In this document: in pieces, positions 9,463 through 21,209 of the stretch | Layout: every line of letters starts with the position of its first letter | Numbering within the stretch: the stretch's first letter is position 1 | Source: Pseudoneurospora amorphoporcata | Taxonomy: Eukaryota; Ascomycota; Sordariomycetes; Sordariales; Sordariaceae | NCBI GenBank assembly: GCA_033297205.1 | Contig: MU859367.1 | Coordinates: 1-26,641, forward strand | DNA length: 26,641 nt | Reading direction: 5' to 3' | The notes under the pieces: model-generated | The model's database searches: none | What the model was told of the DNA's origin: nothing | The model's input: only the letters and a program-made list of their open reading frames with translations | Program-made: the position numbers and the translations under genes

Positions 9463-11371
9463 TTATTTTTAACGTCTATTTCCGCCTCCCGTAGGGCATG
9501 AGACGTGCCACATCGGTGAATCTAGCGTACAAAAATAGGAGTAGTGCCCTAATTGTCTACTAAAACTATTAATCTGAGGGCAACCCGAGGCTTATTGCTA
9601 GTGTAAATCACGTGTTGCCCATAGCGTAAACGCGGCCCAACACTTCCAATCGAATCGCCCAGCGAGCGAGCCGCTAGTATATAGCGGGATCCGTAGAATA
9701 AAAGAAAAGATAAAAGAAAGGGCAAAATTACTCCTCCCCGCTCTCGCTCTCGTTCTCCTCCTCCCGTACGGCTTCCTCCCGCCGTCTAACTCGATGGACT
9801 AGCCTGTCCAAATCCGCCGTAACCTCTTCGATCTTATGGCCTTGGCTAACTTCTATCCTTTCGTCCCGTAGGAATCTAGTAAGATCGTCAGCGGTGCCTC
9901 CGTCGTCAACGTGCTATTGCCAGAGTTTCTGGCGCCAAGCTTTCCTTGTGCAAGTCCACGAGAAGAAGTGGGAGGTCTGTATTCTGGCAATAAATCGTTG
10001 CCAGTAGATGCCGATGGCAAGGGAGAAATTCTCCCGCGTAGTCGCCTCGCCTATAACTAGGGAGACCGCATACGCCTTCCTGCAGAAGAAAGGATGGAAG
10101 GGATTCTTCCAGCTTCCACAGAAGCATGTCAGCAGGGCGTCCTCGTGCTTAAAGCGCTCGTAGTATTCCTTGAAATCACTGTGGCCAAACCTAGCCGCGA
10201 GGAGATAGTGTAAAGAGCATCTGTCCAACTCTTTTAATTCGTCGTTAGGCTTGATAGAAACTCCCAGCCGGTAGTCTGTATACGACTCTGGCTTATTCGC
10301 GGCCCACCATGCCTTAAAATCCGTACGTACCTCCCTCTTAGTAAGCCGCCTTAAATACGTAAAGGTAGTAAGGCTTTTATTAATTACCTCTCCCCCTTTA
10401 GCTCCCGCCTTAGCGAGCTCGTTAGCAATTTTATTACCCGTAATACCCTTATAGCCAGGAACCCAGCGGACACCCACCAGACTAGGGCCATAGCCCTTGC
10501 AGATGGCCCGGAAATCGAGGAAAGCCGCTTGTAACAACGCAGCTGGGGTTCTCCGGAGTCTTCTAATAACGGACGTATTATCGAGGCATACCGTAATACG
10601 TAGCCAGGCCTATACCTCCAGAAAGAGCGCCACAGCGGCCTTAAGACCATGCCGCGCCCCTTCCGCCTCCGCATCGAAAACTTCCGCATGTTCTAATTGC
10701 CCGCATCCGCGGCCAAGTTCTGTCTATCCTTGGAAGATTACGTAGCCAAAGCCTACGCACTCGCTCTCTAATCTTTCTTCTTCAGCGTCGGGGTTCTCCG
10801 CGTACGCTAGAAGGCCCATCTACTTAACTATCATAGAGCCGTCGGTGTAAACAACGATCTCCGAGGGATCTAATTGGAGAAGCTATTCTTTAAAATCCTT
10901 GGCAGCCCTATCCTTAGACATAGGCGCTGGATCCTTGTAAGTGTCTCCGTTATAGACGGGCGGCTATAAAATCGGCCGCGGGAAAGGCAGGGCGAATTGG
11001 GCAGCCGTCTATAGCGTTATAGGGCGGCGAGGCAGGCCATACAGCGTCGTTCGGGGTTCTGAAAGACGTAGGACAAGCGGGTGGGCGGGATCTAAAGTAA
11101 GGAGGCGCACAGCGTGCCGCCGGCGGGCCGCTTCTAGGAGAAGGGGGACGGGGGGCAGGCTAGCTTCGCAGTAAAGAATAGCAAGGCGTATCGTTCTCCA
11201 CACCAGTAAGCTGGCGCGGATAGCAATATTCACCGCTGTCTAGACTTTATAAACGAAGTCCGCTAATCCGTTGCTAACAAGTGGAAACTCCCCTTATTTA
11301 CAATAAAGGGCGTGCTTCTTATAGCCTGGCCACCAGATTTCAAAGCTAAATAGGGCCTTCGGCAGGACGAC

Positions 11372-11766
11372 TGTGACAAGGGCAGGTTTCTGGGCTTGGA
11401 ATACTAGTTCAATTTAGTTAATAAACTACTTTGGTTTCGAAGGCCTTGTTGATCCCTTCAACCTTCAAACAAAGGCTAGGCTTTAAGGCCTTCTTATACT
11501 AAAGAGGCTTGGTACGTACTGAGGCACGCACCGAGCCTTCGTTTGGTCGCTCTCATAATGATGCTCATGTCACAGAGTTAGATCTCTGTGACTGTCGTAC
11601 GTGATTGCTGTCATAGCTCACCACCATATACTATTTATATGCTTGTGTAGGCTGCAGCTACTTTAGAAGCAGCTACAGCGGCACTTATAAGGCTGACGTC
11701 AAGCGTTGAGGTTCTGTTAGCCTTGGAAACCCTAACTCAGAACTGTAGGCAAATGTCCGTGTGACA
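11372..11766 (-). repeat. Solo LTR D2 (395 bp) inserted in LINE ORF2
   Basis: On the minus strand it begins TGTCACACGG and ends CTTGTCACA, flanked by perfect 5-bp duplications (ACGAC at 11367-11371 and 11767-11771). A TATA-like CATATAAATAG lies at about 11626-11640. Removing the LTR and one duplication joins the LINE frame smoothly (IKAVVLPKALFSFEIW across the junction). Both termini are free of the TG to TA change seen in the chromovirus LTRs. Confidence 0.93.
11569..11592. repeat. Perfect 9-bp inverted repeat in LTR D2
   Basis: GTCACAGAG, loop TTAGAT, CTCTGTGAC. The sequence resembles the stem-loop at the 5' end of the A-type LTR (TCACAGG GTTAG CCTGTGA). In D3 the same place (about 9228-9255) is degraded. 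Confidence 0.7.
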
Positions 11767-14140
11767 ACGACAGCCTTTATAGCGTTTATTATAGAGCCTA
11801 GAGGAGCGCCGTGGTAGACTCTGTTGAGACCGCGAATGTGGCGGACCACCTACTTGGCGGAGGCGAGCCTGTACTCGATGTAGTACTTCTAGTTCAGCTT
11901 GCTGTAGAGCCAAATCCCCAGCCAACGCATTATCGGCTATGCAGCCACCTCAACTCCTCCGTGCCTAATGGTTGGGAAAGGCGCAGTTAGTCTCTTCCTG
12001 GAGAAAAACTGAATTTCAGTCTTATCTGGGGAGAAGTCGACAGCGTTATCTACTCCCTATTAGACTATAACGTCCAATTCTCGTTAAGCCTTCTCTACAA
12101 CCTCCTCGTTTAAAGAACTAGTAATAAAGACTATGCAGTCGTCTGCATATCCAAAGTGCTGCGCTTCGCTCTCCCCGAGGCGATGGACTGGCTCCGTATA
12201 GAGCAGGTAGATAATTGGCGAAGCAGGTAAGCCTTGAGGGAGCCTACATTTAAGACGGCGCATCGGAGTGGTTACCCCCGAGTATCGAACGCAGGCTATA
12301 TAGTCCGTTATAAAAGACTCAACGCAGCGGACTACGCAATCTAGCTACCCTTGCTCCTGCAAATGTAAAACTAACTTATTTACTAGAATAGTATCAAAGG
12401 CACCTTTAATATCTATAGCTACTAGTGTAGCAACGAGTCCCTTGTCGAGTATAGCTTCAATATCGTAAACTAGAGCTTCTACAATGTTAATGGCCGAACG
12501 CCTCGGAAGGGCGCCAGCCTACTGGAGATTTAAGACCCCATTAGAAATAGCCGTCCAAGCGATCCGCCTACCAACGAGGCGTTCGATGCCTTTTCTAAGG
12601 TAGGATAGGAGTGAGATGGGCCGCTATCCCTTGGCCGTCGTTTGGTCTTTCCCAGGTTTTAGTATTATAACTACCTCTGCTTGTCGAAAGATTTGGGGGT
12701 GGTAGCTAGTAGTAACGCAGCCCTGGTAGAGCCGTAGGATAGAGTCTTTAATAGATTCCTAGGATGCCTTTAATATGCGGACTGTAATGCCGTCGGTACT
12801 TGGGGACGTATTGCTAGAACCGCAAAGAGTTTTGTAGACTTCGTCCGCGTAGACGACGGACGACTAGGGTAGGTAACGGCGTAGTACTGTAGGTACCCAG
12901 CCAGTTTCAAGATCTTCCTCTTCGCTGTTTCTTTCTAGAAGGGCCGTGCGGAGAGCCTCCGCCTTGGCTTCTGGTTCAGGCATAGTCTGTCTATTGATGA
13001 CTAGTAGAGGAGCCTCTATTCGGTCGTAAGGCTTGTGCCACGCCATAATCTGAAAGATGTCCTTATCGTTTTGCGCTCTCGTAATGAGGTCGTCGAAAAA
13101 TAGCTACTTTGCTTCTCTAACTACCCTCTTAAACTCCTGCCGAAGAGCTTCTATCCTTTGGGGGATGGGATTCGGGTTGTTGTGCTGATAGTTGCGGAAC
13201 ATTTTAGAGGCCTGCGTATACGTCTTATTCTACTACTTTGCGTTCTTCTTAGGTCTCGAGAGCTTGTAAGAGATTTGGAGAGCTTCTATAAGGACGTTGC
13301 AGAGGGCCTCAGCGAGTTCGTCGAATCTTTCCGGGGAGTCCTCGCCTATAGGGAGGAGTAGTATTAAACCTATAAGAAAGGAGATATTTTTAGCATAAAG
13401 TTTAATAGCCTCTGGGTTTTCCCGAAGGACTAGCCGGCGGCGGGGAGGCTTTACCGGCTGGGTAGGGATGTCCGTAATACAAACCTGGTAATCAAAACCA
13501 CAGTCCAATTCTAGAGCGATCCTTATTGTACATAGGGGAATATTTAAAAAAGTGAGGTCGATAGTATTGCCACGATTATAAGTAGGAGTGCCGGGCACCG
13601 TTAATAAATTAAGGTCGTGCTCTACAACATAATCAACAATACGCGTAGCATATTCTAACATCTCTGCGCCAGGTTGCCAAGTGTGGTATTTAGCGTTGAA
13701 ATTACTAGCGAGGAGTGTCCTTGCCGTTGGTTGCCAATTTTAAAGAGTTTTAAGGGCGGAAACGTCGTTAGATCGTCGATAGATATTAACGAAAGTAATT
13801 CCTTGCGTCTTTACCTATAGAAAATCCCTTGTAGACCCGAGAGTGAACCCTCCTACTACTATTTCCTTACGAACGTACGTAATAACGCGTGGGTAGGTAG
13901 TAATCCCCTCTATTTATGTACGGATAGGAGTATAGAGAGCGTAGGGGGGGTGCCTAGAAATACTAAAGCGGCCCTCGTAAAACCACGCCTGTAGCTCTTA
14001 AATCATAATCACGTCCGCTCCAGCCTCACTAGCAACTTGGAAGGCAATCTCGTACGTATCGCGTACTCGTACTACATTAGCCTAAAAGACACGTAGTCTA
14101 GAATTATTCAGGCTATCACGAAAGGGGGTTGAATATTTAC

Positions 14141-15685
14141 TTATAGGCTAGCGGCCTTCTTAGAGAGCGTTTTGTAGCGGCTAAAACGTTGGATTACGTC
14201 GTTAAAGGATGTATACTCGTTTAATTGGACAACAATTATATCCTTATTTACTGAGGGCTAGCTCTGGTCTGAGCTATCGGAGTTCTCGGGGCCGGAGGGT
14301 GCGGAACTATAGCTGGGCAGCTCGTTAGAAGACGTGGTAGTACTTTCCTAGCTATCGGAGGGGGCGACGCGGTCGTATTTCCTAGAGAAAAGAATACCGC
14401 CTTCATGGCGAATCTTCGTCCGTTGTTGGGGGGTCGGGCGGGTAACGGTATCTCCCCAACGCTTTAGGCGCATAGGGTATTCAGTATGGGTAGACTCAAA
14501 AGGGCCACGGCAGTTAGTGCATTGAATGTGACGGTCATATTCACCGTGGGTAGTATGTCCGCATTGTGGGCATTTAGCAACGCGAGCGCACCCTCGACGG
14601 CTATACTACTCAAAGCATTTTGTACACTAGTCTAGCGGGCGGCGTTTCTAGACGAGGCGGCTACTATTGCTTACGTCGAAGAGGCGGAAGGGGGAGACAG
14701 GCCTGTCAAAGGAGATAAGCTAAGTTGTATAAGCCTCGCTAGGTTGATAGTACTGGGAGGGATAGAGGGCGATAGGCTCTTAGCTAGTTTAGACGAGGAC
14801 CTCATCCTTAATAGTAGTAATAATATCGACGGGGCCTCTACCAAGCCGCATCGTTATAAGTACATTCTAGACGGCGTAGGTAACCCATTTCTTAAGCACT
14901 TCTATTTAGACGCAGCCAAAACAGGCACCAATCTCATCTTTGTAATCCAAGAGGGTCTTGCGGACAGCGTCATCTTTAGGCACGAGGGCAAAGCTAAAGG
15001 GGACCTTATGGCAACCGGGGATATTAATGGGGGCGAGGCGGAGAAGAGACTGAACCTCGTTGCGAATGGCGAAGGTGTCGTTGTTAGCGAAAGGGGAGTC
15101 CTTATCTAGTCGGAGAAAGACGCGGCCGTCGCTTTGGGGCAGCGTAGCCTTACGGGTGAGGCTGGGGTGTAAGTAGGGAGTAGAGCGGGCGGCGGGAGTG
15201 GAATTCGCACCGCGAGCGGCAGCTTCTGCGAAGGAAGCGGGCCCCTTCCTTTTGCTGGCAGCCTTCTTTTCTGCTGGGGCGGTGGAGTCCGGGGTAGGCG
15301 AGGGAGGCGAAGCAGAACTTTTCTGTAGGGCGGCGGTAATGGTCCATGCGAGGCAGTCGGCTTCACGTGCGTGAGCGGGCGAGAGGACGGAGAAGCGGGC
15401 GAGTTCAGTGTTGAGGAAGGCGGCGAAGGAGCGGTAGACCTCCGCTCTGGCGAGAGCTTTAGAGATGACGGTCTCAGCGAAGGACGTAATGGAGCCGGAA
15501 GTAGCAGGGGAGGCGGTAGTAGCGTAGGCGGGACGGACTTCCTCGTCTATAGTCTAGGCTCTCTTAGCCGACTGCGCCGTCGTGGAGGGCGGGGGCGGGA
15601 CGCAAAAGGTATCCGGCAGAGGGGTAACCGGCATCGTAGCCGGCGGCGTCGGTTTAGGGGCCCTAAGGGGCGAAGGCGTAGACAT
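14141..15685 (-). pseudogene. LINE ORF1: Gag-like protein with Cys-rich zinc-knuckle region
   Basis: The RNA-binding partner of ORF2. The ATG at 15685-15683 opens a frame starting MSTPSPLRAPKPTPP. The N-terminus is Pro/Thr/Ala-rich and low complexity, followed by a helical region (ISKALARAEVYRSFAAFL). Near 14626-14490 comes a run of CxxC and His motifs (CTKCF, KCPQCGHTTH, QCTNC), the usual place of zinc knuckles in fungal LINE ORF1. The C-terminal tail is Ser-rich. TAG/TAA interruptions occur, and the final TAA at 14143-14141 may be native or a mutated CAA. About 515 codons. ORF2 follows in another frame. Confidence 0.75.
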
Positions 15686-15814
15686 TTTATAGTTGTAGTT
15701 ATTAGGATATCGACTGTAAAAACGGTAATTTGGGCGGTATTAAAGATTTTGCGGGCAACCAAGCGTTAATACTAATACTTAGCGCTAAGACTTTTTATTG
15801 TAGGAGGAAGATCG

Positions 15815-16052
15815 TTACAGTGCAGGGCGAAGTAGGAGGTAGATATAACATACGTAGTTGTACGAAGAGAAAGGAAGAAAGGGAGGTGTACAGTTTGGAT
15901 ATAGGGTAGGGCTAAGCCATGCCTTGGATCCAAACTGAGGCCCACTAGTACCTACATACGTACAATCCTATTAGCCAATAGCCAATAGAGACTCGATAGC
16001 TATGCCAATCGTACAGCGCATCACTAGTACCATTATAAGTAATCTTATAATA
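15815..16052 (-). repeat. 3' LTR of chromovirus C (240 bp when joined with 9429-9430)
   Basis: On the minus strand it starts TATTATAAG right after the polypurine tract GCAGGGAGG (16056-16064) and continues to GCCCTGCACTGTAA, where the LINE cuts it. Adding the two bases at 9429-9430 gives 240 bp. It aligns end to end with the LTR of copy B. The first bases form a perfect 8-bp stem (ATTATAAG / CTTATAAT around ATTA). Confidence 0.88.
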
Positions 16053-16129
16053 CTACCTCCCTGCAAAAGAAGCTCACAGAGCTTCAAACCCTCTATCTAG
16101 TACATATATATGAAATAATAGATTATCCC

Positions 16130-19100
16130 TCAATCCCCGTCTTCCAACTCCTTAATCCGTAACTGAGCGCTCGTAATCCGCAATTAAACGGCCGCGCTGT
16201 CGTTATCATCCTGTTGGTAGGTCCCATCCTCCAACTGTGTCTATATATTCTTTGTCGGGGGCCGCATAACCTACCAAACCTCCGCTAGCCTTCTAAATAC
16301 TCTACTAAGGAACTAGTCCATCTTCTTTGAGTCCTCCTCGGTTAAGGGTTCGAGCTCCCGGCTTACGACTTCGATCGCGGACCCTCGTGCTTCATAGTCA
16401 ACTGCGATGTCCGCGACGGCGGTATTAATCTGCTCTTTCAAGTCGGCAATGCGTTTGGAGCGTTTCGGGGGCGGGGCTGGAGGCGCCGTGTGGCGTGTTT
16501 GGGGCGCCTGGGCCTTCCGCTTCGGGGCTGGGGCCTGTTCTTAAAGTATAGCCTTGATCTCTAGCTAATTTCGAACCGCTGGCGGGATGGGCGCATCTAG
16601 ATGATCGCGATAGAAGGTGGTGACAGCTTCTCTTACTCCCTTAACGTTATTAAGGGGCTCGTCGGTAGGGTCGTAATACTTCTACTTCACAATGTAGAAC
16701 TAGTGACGGTTGCCTCCTCGTTGGAAGTAGTCTAATAGCCTGTCGAGTTCCCACTCTGCTACTTCTTCGTGATTATCAATCCTAACCATTACCCTGCCTT
16801 CGTTAGCTCGCACGTCGCCTTGCAAATCGGCTTGGCTAGGAAGGCCCGCGTAGTGAGGTTTGACTATAGAGATATAGAAAATTAGCGAGCACTTCATATT
16901 GGCAGGTAAGATCAATTTGACGTTATAGGAACGTGCCTAATACACCTTGAAAGGGCCCTCCCATCGGGGGTAAAGCTTGTCGTGTGGCCTGCCGTCGTTG
17001 AGATTGGTCGTATTCAGCATAACGAGATCACTAGAGTAGTATTTTGGTGCGTCCGACCGATTCTCGTTGGCGTTGGCCTCGTATCTGTCTTGTGCCTTCT
17101 TTATAGAGGTATGTACATGATCCTAAATAGCCTCAAAACGAGCGAGCAGTTCGTTAGCCTTTAAGTATTCCTTTTGTTATAACAGTAAGAAGCCCTCTAA
17201 TAGTATAACCGCTACGGGCTCAACGCCTATGCGGGGGTGAAAGCCATAGTTAGTAAAGAAGGGAGTTACGCCCGTAGTCTCAGAAACTATGTTGTTACCT
17301 GCGAACTCCGCTAGTAGGAGCCATTGTGCCCAGTCTATCTATACCTAGTTAACGAAGATACGCAAATATTACTCCATTTCTACGTTGATGCGCTCCGTCT
17401 AGGCATTGGTCTGTGGGTGGAAAGCGGAGTTCAATAGCTTCTTGATAGCTAAGCGTCTACAAATCGTAGATTAGAATAGAGAAACGAATTGGGAGCCGCG
17501 GTCGGAAACAATGGTATCTGGTAGGCCGTGAAGGGTGTAAATGCGGTTAATAAAGCAGTCCGCCAGTTCTTCCGCTTCTATAGTGATAGTGGGGATGTAG
17601 TGGCGCATCTTCGTTAGGCGGTCTACTACGACGGCGATATGCTTGAACTTCTGACCCAGATATAAACTTTCTGGCAACGGAAAGATGTAATCAACCGAGA
17701 TGTCCGTCTATAGCACGTAGGCCGCGAGTATAAGCTTGAGATAGCCTACCTTAGCGCGCCGCGATACCTTCGTTTTCGAACATACTAGGCAACCTTTGTA
17801 GTAAGCCCGAACGGCTTCTACTATGCCTGGCCAGTACTAATACTCGTTTATTTATGCCTATGTCTTGTCTCTACTTGGGTAACCCGCCGTTGGTGACGAG
17901 TGAGCGCGGGGGATAAGTAGTAGGTGGGTAGCGGTGTCATCGGGATTAATGAGCACCCTCCCTCTGTGGTACGCCTTGCCTCCCGCCGTAGAGCATTTAG
18001 TAATAGCGACCTTTAGCTTCTTTTTGATATAGGGGCGCTATTTAATGCGGCCTAGATCTCTTAGGCAGCTGACGGCCTCCTATATTAGGGTTGACTGGTC
18101 GTAGCTCTCGTTGATAATGTTGTCAGTCGATTTGTCTAGCTCCTCTAAGGTATCTAGGGATAGTAGGAAGACCTCTTCGTTGAAGTCGAGGATATTAATA
18201 ATTATAGCTAATAGGGAGAGGCACCCATCTTTAAAGCGGGCTGGGTTAATGAATTTGTAATTCCTAGCCTTCAGACGGTGATCATCCATATCTAGCAGCA
18301 CGTCCTCTAGTTTCCTGCTTAGCGCGTCTGGACGAAGATTCCGTAATCCCGGTATATAGCGGATTAAGAAGTTGAAGCGTGATAGAAATTGTAACTACCA
18401 CATATAGCGGGGTATAAACTGCTTATTTATTGTAAAAGTCTTCAAATTTTTATAATCCGTAATAATATCGAAAGGTTGCTAGGCGCCCTTCAATTCTGAG
18501 CGCCATTCTTCTAAAATTTTAACGATAGTAAGGAACTCTTTATTATAGATATCGTAATTACACTCCGCCGCTGAGTATCGTGCTGAAAAGTAAGCGACTA
18601 GGTAGAATACGCCGTTATCTCCGTACTGGGAGAGGGTGCCGCCAGACGCCCAGTTGGAGGCATTAGTTTCGACGACTATCTTTTTAGACTAATTGATACG
18701 CAAGGTCGGTCCGCTTGTGAACGCAGTCTTCAAAGCTTCGAAAGCGGACTGCTGTGCTGCGGTCTATACCCATTCCGCGTCCTTCTTCGTAAGGTTATAA
18801 AGTAGTACCGATATTATCGAGAAGCCTTTAATAAAACGACGATAAAAGTTAACAAATTCCAGGAAACTTTGCAAAAACTTCTTAGACATTAGGGGCTCCC
18901 AGTCCGTAATGGCTTTAACCTTCTCTAGGTCTATCTCGATACCGCCAGGCGTAATGATTAGCCCGAGGTATTTGGTTTTCTTAGTATAAAACTCGTACTT
19001 ATCGATATTGACCTATAAGCCAGCCTTTTCTAAGCGGGCAAGAATATCGTCTACGTATTTCTAGTGCTCTTCCTCGTTATCCGAAAAGATAAGGATATTA

Positions 19101-21040
19101 TCTAGGTAGGCGGTCGCGTAGATATCTAAAATATTGTGCAAGATGTCGTTAACGTAGTTTTGAAATGCGCCTGGCGCTCCCTATAGGCCGAAAGGACATA
19201 CGAGTAATTCAAAGAGACTAAAACGGGTGATAAATACCGTTAGCCATTCGTATCCCTCCGCGACGCAAATACGGTTGAAAGCGGCGATGATATCCAATTT
19301 AGTAAAGATCTTTACCTTACAAATAGCGTCAAAAGTTTCTTTAATCAAAGGGAGCGGGTAGCGACTCTTGAAAGTGACATTATTGATTCCTCTGTAGTCT
19401 ACGCAAAGTCTGACACCTCCGCCGGGTTTCTTTACTAGCAGAATCTGGGAAGTGGCCTCGGATTGTGAAGGACGGATAAACCCTATACGAAGATTATCGT
19501 CAATCCATTTCTTAATCACGCTCAGCTCATCGGGCTTAAATACCCTAAATTTCGTGTAGGGTGCTTACTCGCCCGGGCGGAGCTCAATCTTAAGGTCGTA
19601 CGAGCGGTAAAGGGGTAAGACCGTAGCGTTGCGAGGTCTAAAGACGTTAAGGTGGTTCCAGTGCTGTTTGGGGAGCTTCTCCTTGATCTAGGAGTCAGTT
19701 TTAGGTGGCTTATCAGCTTTCTCGTGGAATTTGGCTGCATCTTCTTCCGTGATGCTAGCTAGCCTAATAGCTTCGTAGCGCTCGTAATCCTCCTCTGCGT
19801 TGCCGTTAAAGTATACGTGCTTAGCGATCTTTACTATTCGGATAGCGACCTTGGAGCCCTTGCCAGCGCAAGCATTAATCTACAAGTAGTAACGCTTACC
19901 TAGCAACTTCTTGTACTTAGCACCGTCGCCGTTCCAGATCTCCTACTCTATTTTTAGGGTAAGGTTAGCCAAACCGTTTGGTGTATTATGGTCGTGCTTA
20001 ATTCCTATCCCTACCCCTCTATTAACAACGCTTTCATTATCTCTATACTCCTTAGGCTTTGGGGCGCCCCCCTTTGCCTCTTTGGCCCGGGCCTCCTCCT
20101 CCGCCCTAGCCTCCTCTATAATTTCGCAAATCTCTGCGTACGAAGTACGGAACGTTCGTAAATCAAACTTCTCGTACAGCCAGTTGAAACCGGCGGCCGT
20201 TATATCCCTGATGTCCGCTGGGTTGACGGGGTCGCTCGAGAAGTATAATCGGCGCACTATAACGCGGTGGTAGGGATCGGACCTCCGCTGGCTAGCCATA
20301 GTGCGGCAGACGGCGGGCTTGGTCCGCTTGGGGGCCGCGATTGGGGTGTTGGAGTCCTTAACCGGGGTATTGGGGGGTCCGTCTTTAATAACGTCGGGGA
20401 CGAGGTCCGCGATTAGGGTGTTAGGGCGGTCGGCTTTAACTATACTTCGTATAGTTTCGTAATAACGCGTGTAAGCGTGCTTCTAAACCTTTAGAGCGTG
20501 CCGTAAAGAGGGTAAGAGGTTAGTAGGAAGGTAGCGGTCCGTATAGTAATTGTTAAAGGTGACGGCGCCGTCTGGCTATAATACTGTAGGGTTGTAAAGC
20601 TTGAGCTATAGTATGCCTAGGATCACAGGGTGATCGGCCGCCAGATTATGGGCTAGCATGGCGATCGTTTCTGTGTGGTAGCTGATCCGCAGCTGAACCT
20701 TATAGTAGTGAGTGATGAGATCCTTGGGCACGCCGTCAGCTAAATATAAGGCCTTTAGTTTGGGGAGCTTTAATAGCGGGATAGTATAACGGGCGGCAAA
20801 GCTGCGATCGATAAAGGCGAGAGCGGAGTATCCGCTATCGACCAGAGCGGCACATTTGCTACATTGATTGCGCGGTCTATAAACGATTTGAGTAGAGAGA
20901 AAAATAGAATTATTATTATGGCTATCTAAGTTTGAATTCTTAAATTAAACTACTTCTAAGTCTACCAAATTATTCTCCCCCTCATCTATCATCATTACAA
21001 ACGACGGCCTCTCCAAGCGATTTAGTAGAGAGGCGGCGCA
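16130..21040 (-). pseudogene. pol: pol of chromovirus C (PR-RT-RH-IN-chromodomain plus long C-terminal extension)
   Basis: One minus-strand frame from the frameshift site to TGA at 16132-16130, interrupted only by stops. Protease motif VDSG at 20842-20828, next residue Tyr where B has Cys. A Glu/Ala-rich linker follows (about 20130-20070). RT about 19550-18950: TKLDIIAAFN keeps the first Asp, while YLDD reads YLDN at 19108-19097. RNase H about 18790-18540. Integrase: zinc region about 17880-17760, and the core with VVVDRLTK and VSDRGSQF at about 17640-17480. The chromodomain (about 16790-16610) has IVKxKYYDPTDEP; the usual Trp before EP is Asp. About 150 further residues follow, basic (PKRKAQAP, PKRSKR) and then charged. 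RIP stops make it non-coding. Confidence 0.9.
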
Positions 21041-21209
21041 TTTCCCGCGCCGTACTCTGCGGATTGGGTAGGAGTTGGAGTGGGCGCTGCGGCGGGTTTA
21101 CCGGTAGCGACGGCGTTAATTCGAACGCCGTCATTGCCGTTATTGCCGTAACCAAACTGTCCTATAGCCGGTCTACCACGGTTGTTATTATTATTGTAGC
21201 CACCTCTAC
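20995..21209 (-). pseudogene. gag: 3' end of gag of chromovirus C
   Basis: Aligns with the Gag C-terminus of B: GGYNNNNNRGRPAIGQF-like Asn/Arg/Gly-rich tail, then Pro/Ala-rich, EYGAGNAPPLY, WRGRR and TAA at 20997-20995. B ends with TAA at the same alignment position, so this is probably the native stop. The N-terminal four-fifths, including the zinc knuckle, were displaced by the insertion of B. Confidence 0.8.
21040..21046 (-). promoter_or_regulatory. Candidate -1 frameshift heptamer GGGAAAT (gag/pol of C)
   Basis: On the minus strand G|GGA|AAT in the gag register; pol continues in the -1 frame. GGCGC and GCGCC flank the heptamer directly and could pair, placing it in the loop. Same position and register as in copies A and B. 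Confidence 0.65.

Larger units (their letters stand above)
9728..14142 (-). pseudogene. LINE ORF2: endonuclease, reverse transcriptase, RNase H; RIP stops and an LTR insertion
   Basis: The replicase of the LINE. An AP-like endonuclease lies at about 14100-13500; its start reads RLRVF(stop)ANV and the usual QEPW-like motif is damaged. RT follows: LPQG near 12235-12246 and the catalytic YADD intact at 12138-12149. RNase H shows YTDGS at 10835-10849, a later Glu in the segment FDAEAEGA, Asp in CLDNTS and a VGVRWVPG block near 10470. A CFCG..FHPFFC Cys/His segment (about 10130-10070) and an acidic C-terminus end at TAA 9728-9730. The frame is constant on each side of solo LTR D2 and shifts by exactly the 400 bp added. 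Several TAG/TAA stops prevent translation. The start overlaps the end of ORF1; no clear ATG was found. Confidence 0.9.
9445..15814 (-). mobile_element. Tad1-like LINE (non-LTR retrotransposon), full length, RIP-degraded
   Basis: Both ends are defined: 5' end at 15814 and an (AAC)6-type tail at 9445-9462, between copies of a 14-bp target duplication. Without solo LTR D2 and its duplicated 5 bp, the element is about 5.97 kb. It carries ORF1 (Gag-like, zinc knuckles) and ORF2 (endonuclease, reverse transcriptase, RNase H, Cys/His region). An RNase H domain after the RT and this ORF order fit the Tad1-like fungal LINEs. The clade assignment rests on architecture, not a tree. It lies inside the 3' LTR of chromovirus C. 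Confidence 0.9.
16053..21209 (-). mobile_element. Chromovirus C: Ty3/Gypsy element, interrupted in gag by element B
   Basis: Minus-strand copy of the same family as B. The window holds the gag end, full pol, 3' UTR and 3' LTR. The 5' part of gag and the 5' LTR are missing because B begins at 21210, and should lie beyond the right side of B, outside the window. Flanking bases at the B junction are TCTAC (21205-21209). In the other direction C was inserted into LTR D3 (ATAAG). Confidence 0.9.

Noticed and set aside
14744..15769. Plus-strand open frames across the LINE ORF1 region
   Set aside because: They are shadows of ORF1 on the minus strand, open because of its Pro/Ala/Arg-rich, GC-rich codons.
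7924..15828. Tc1-like terminal repeats (TA followed by CAGTG) at 7924, 9431 and 15817
   Set aside because: They are the ends of the B/C-type LTR; the 9431/15815 pair is explained by the LINE target duplication.
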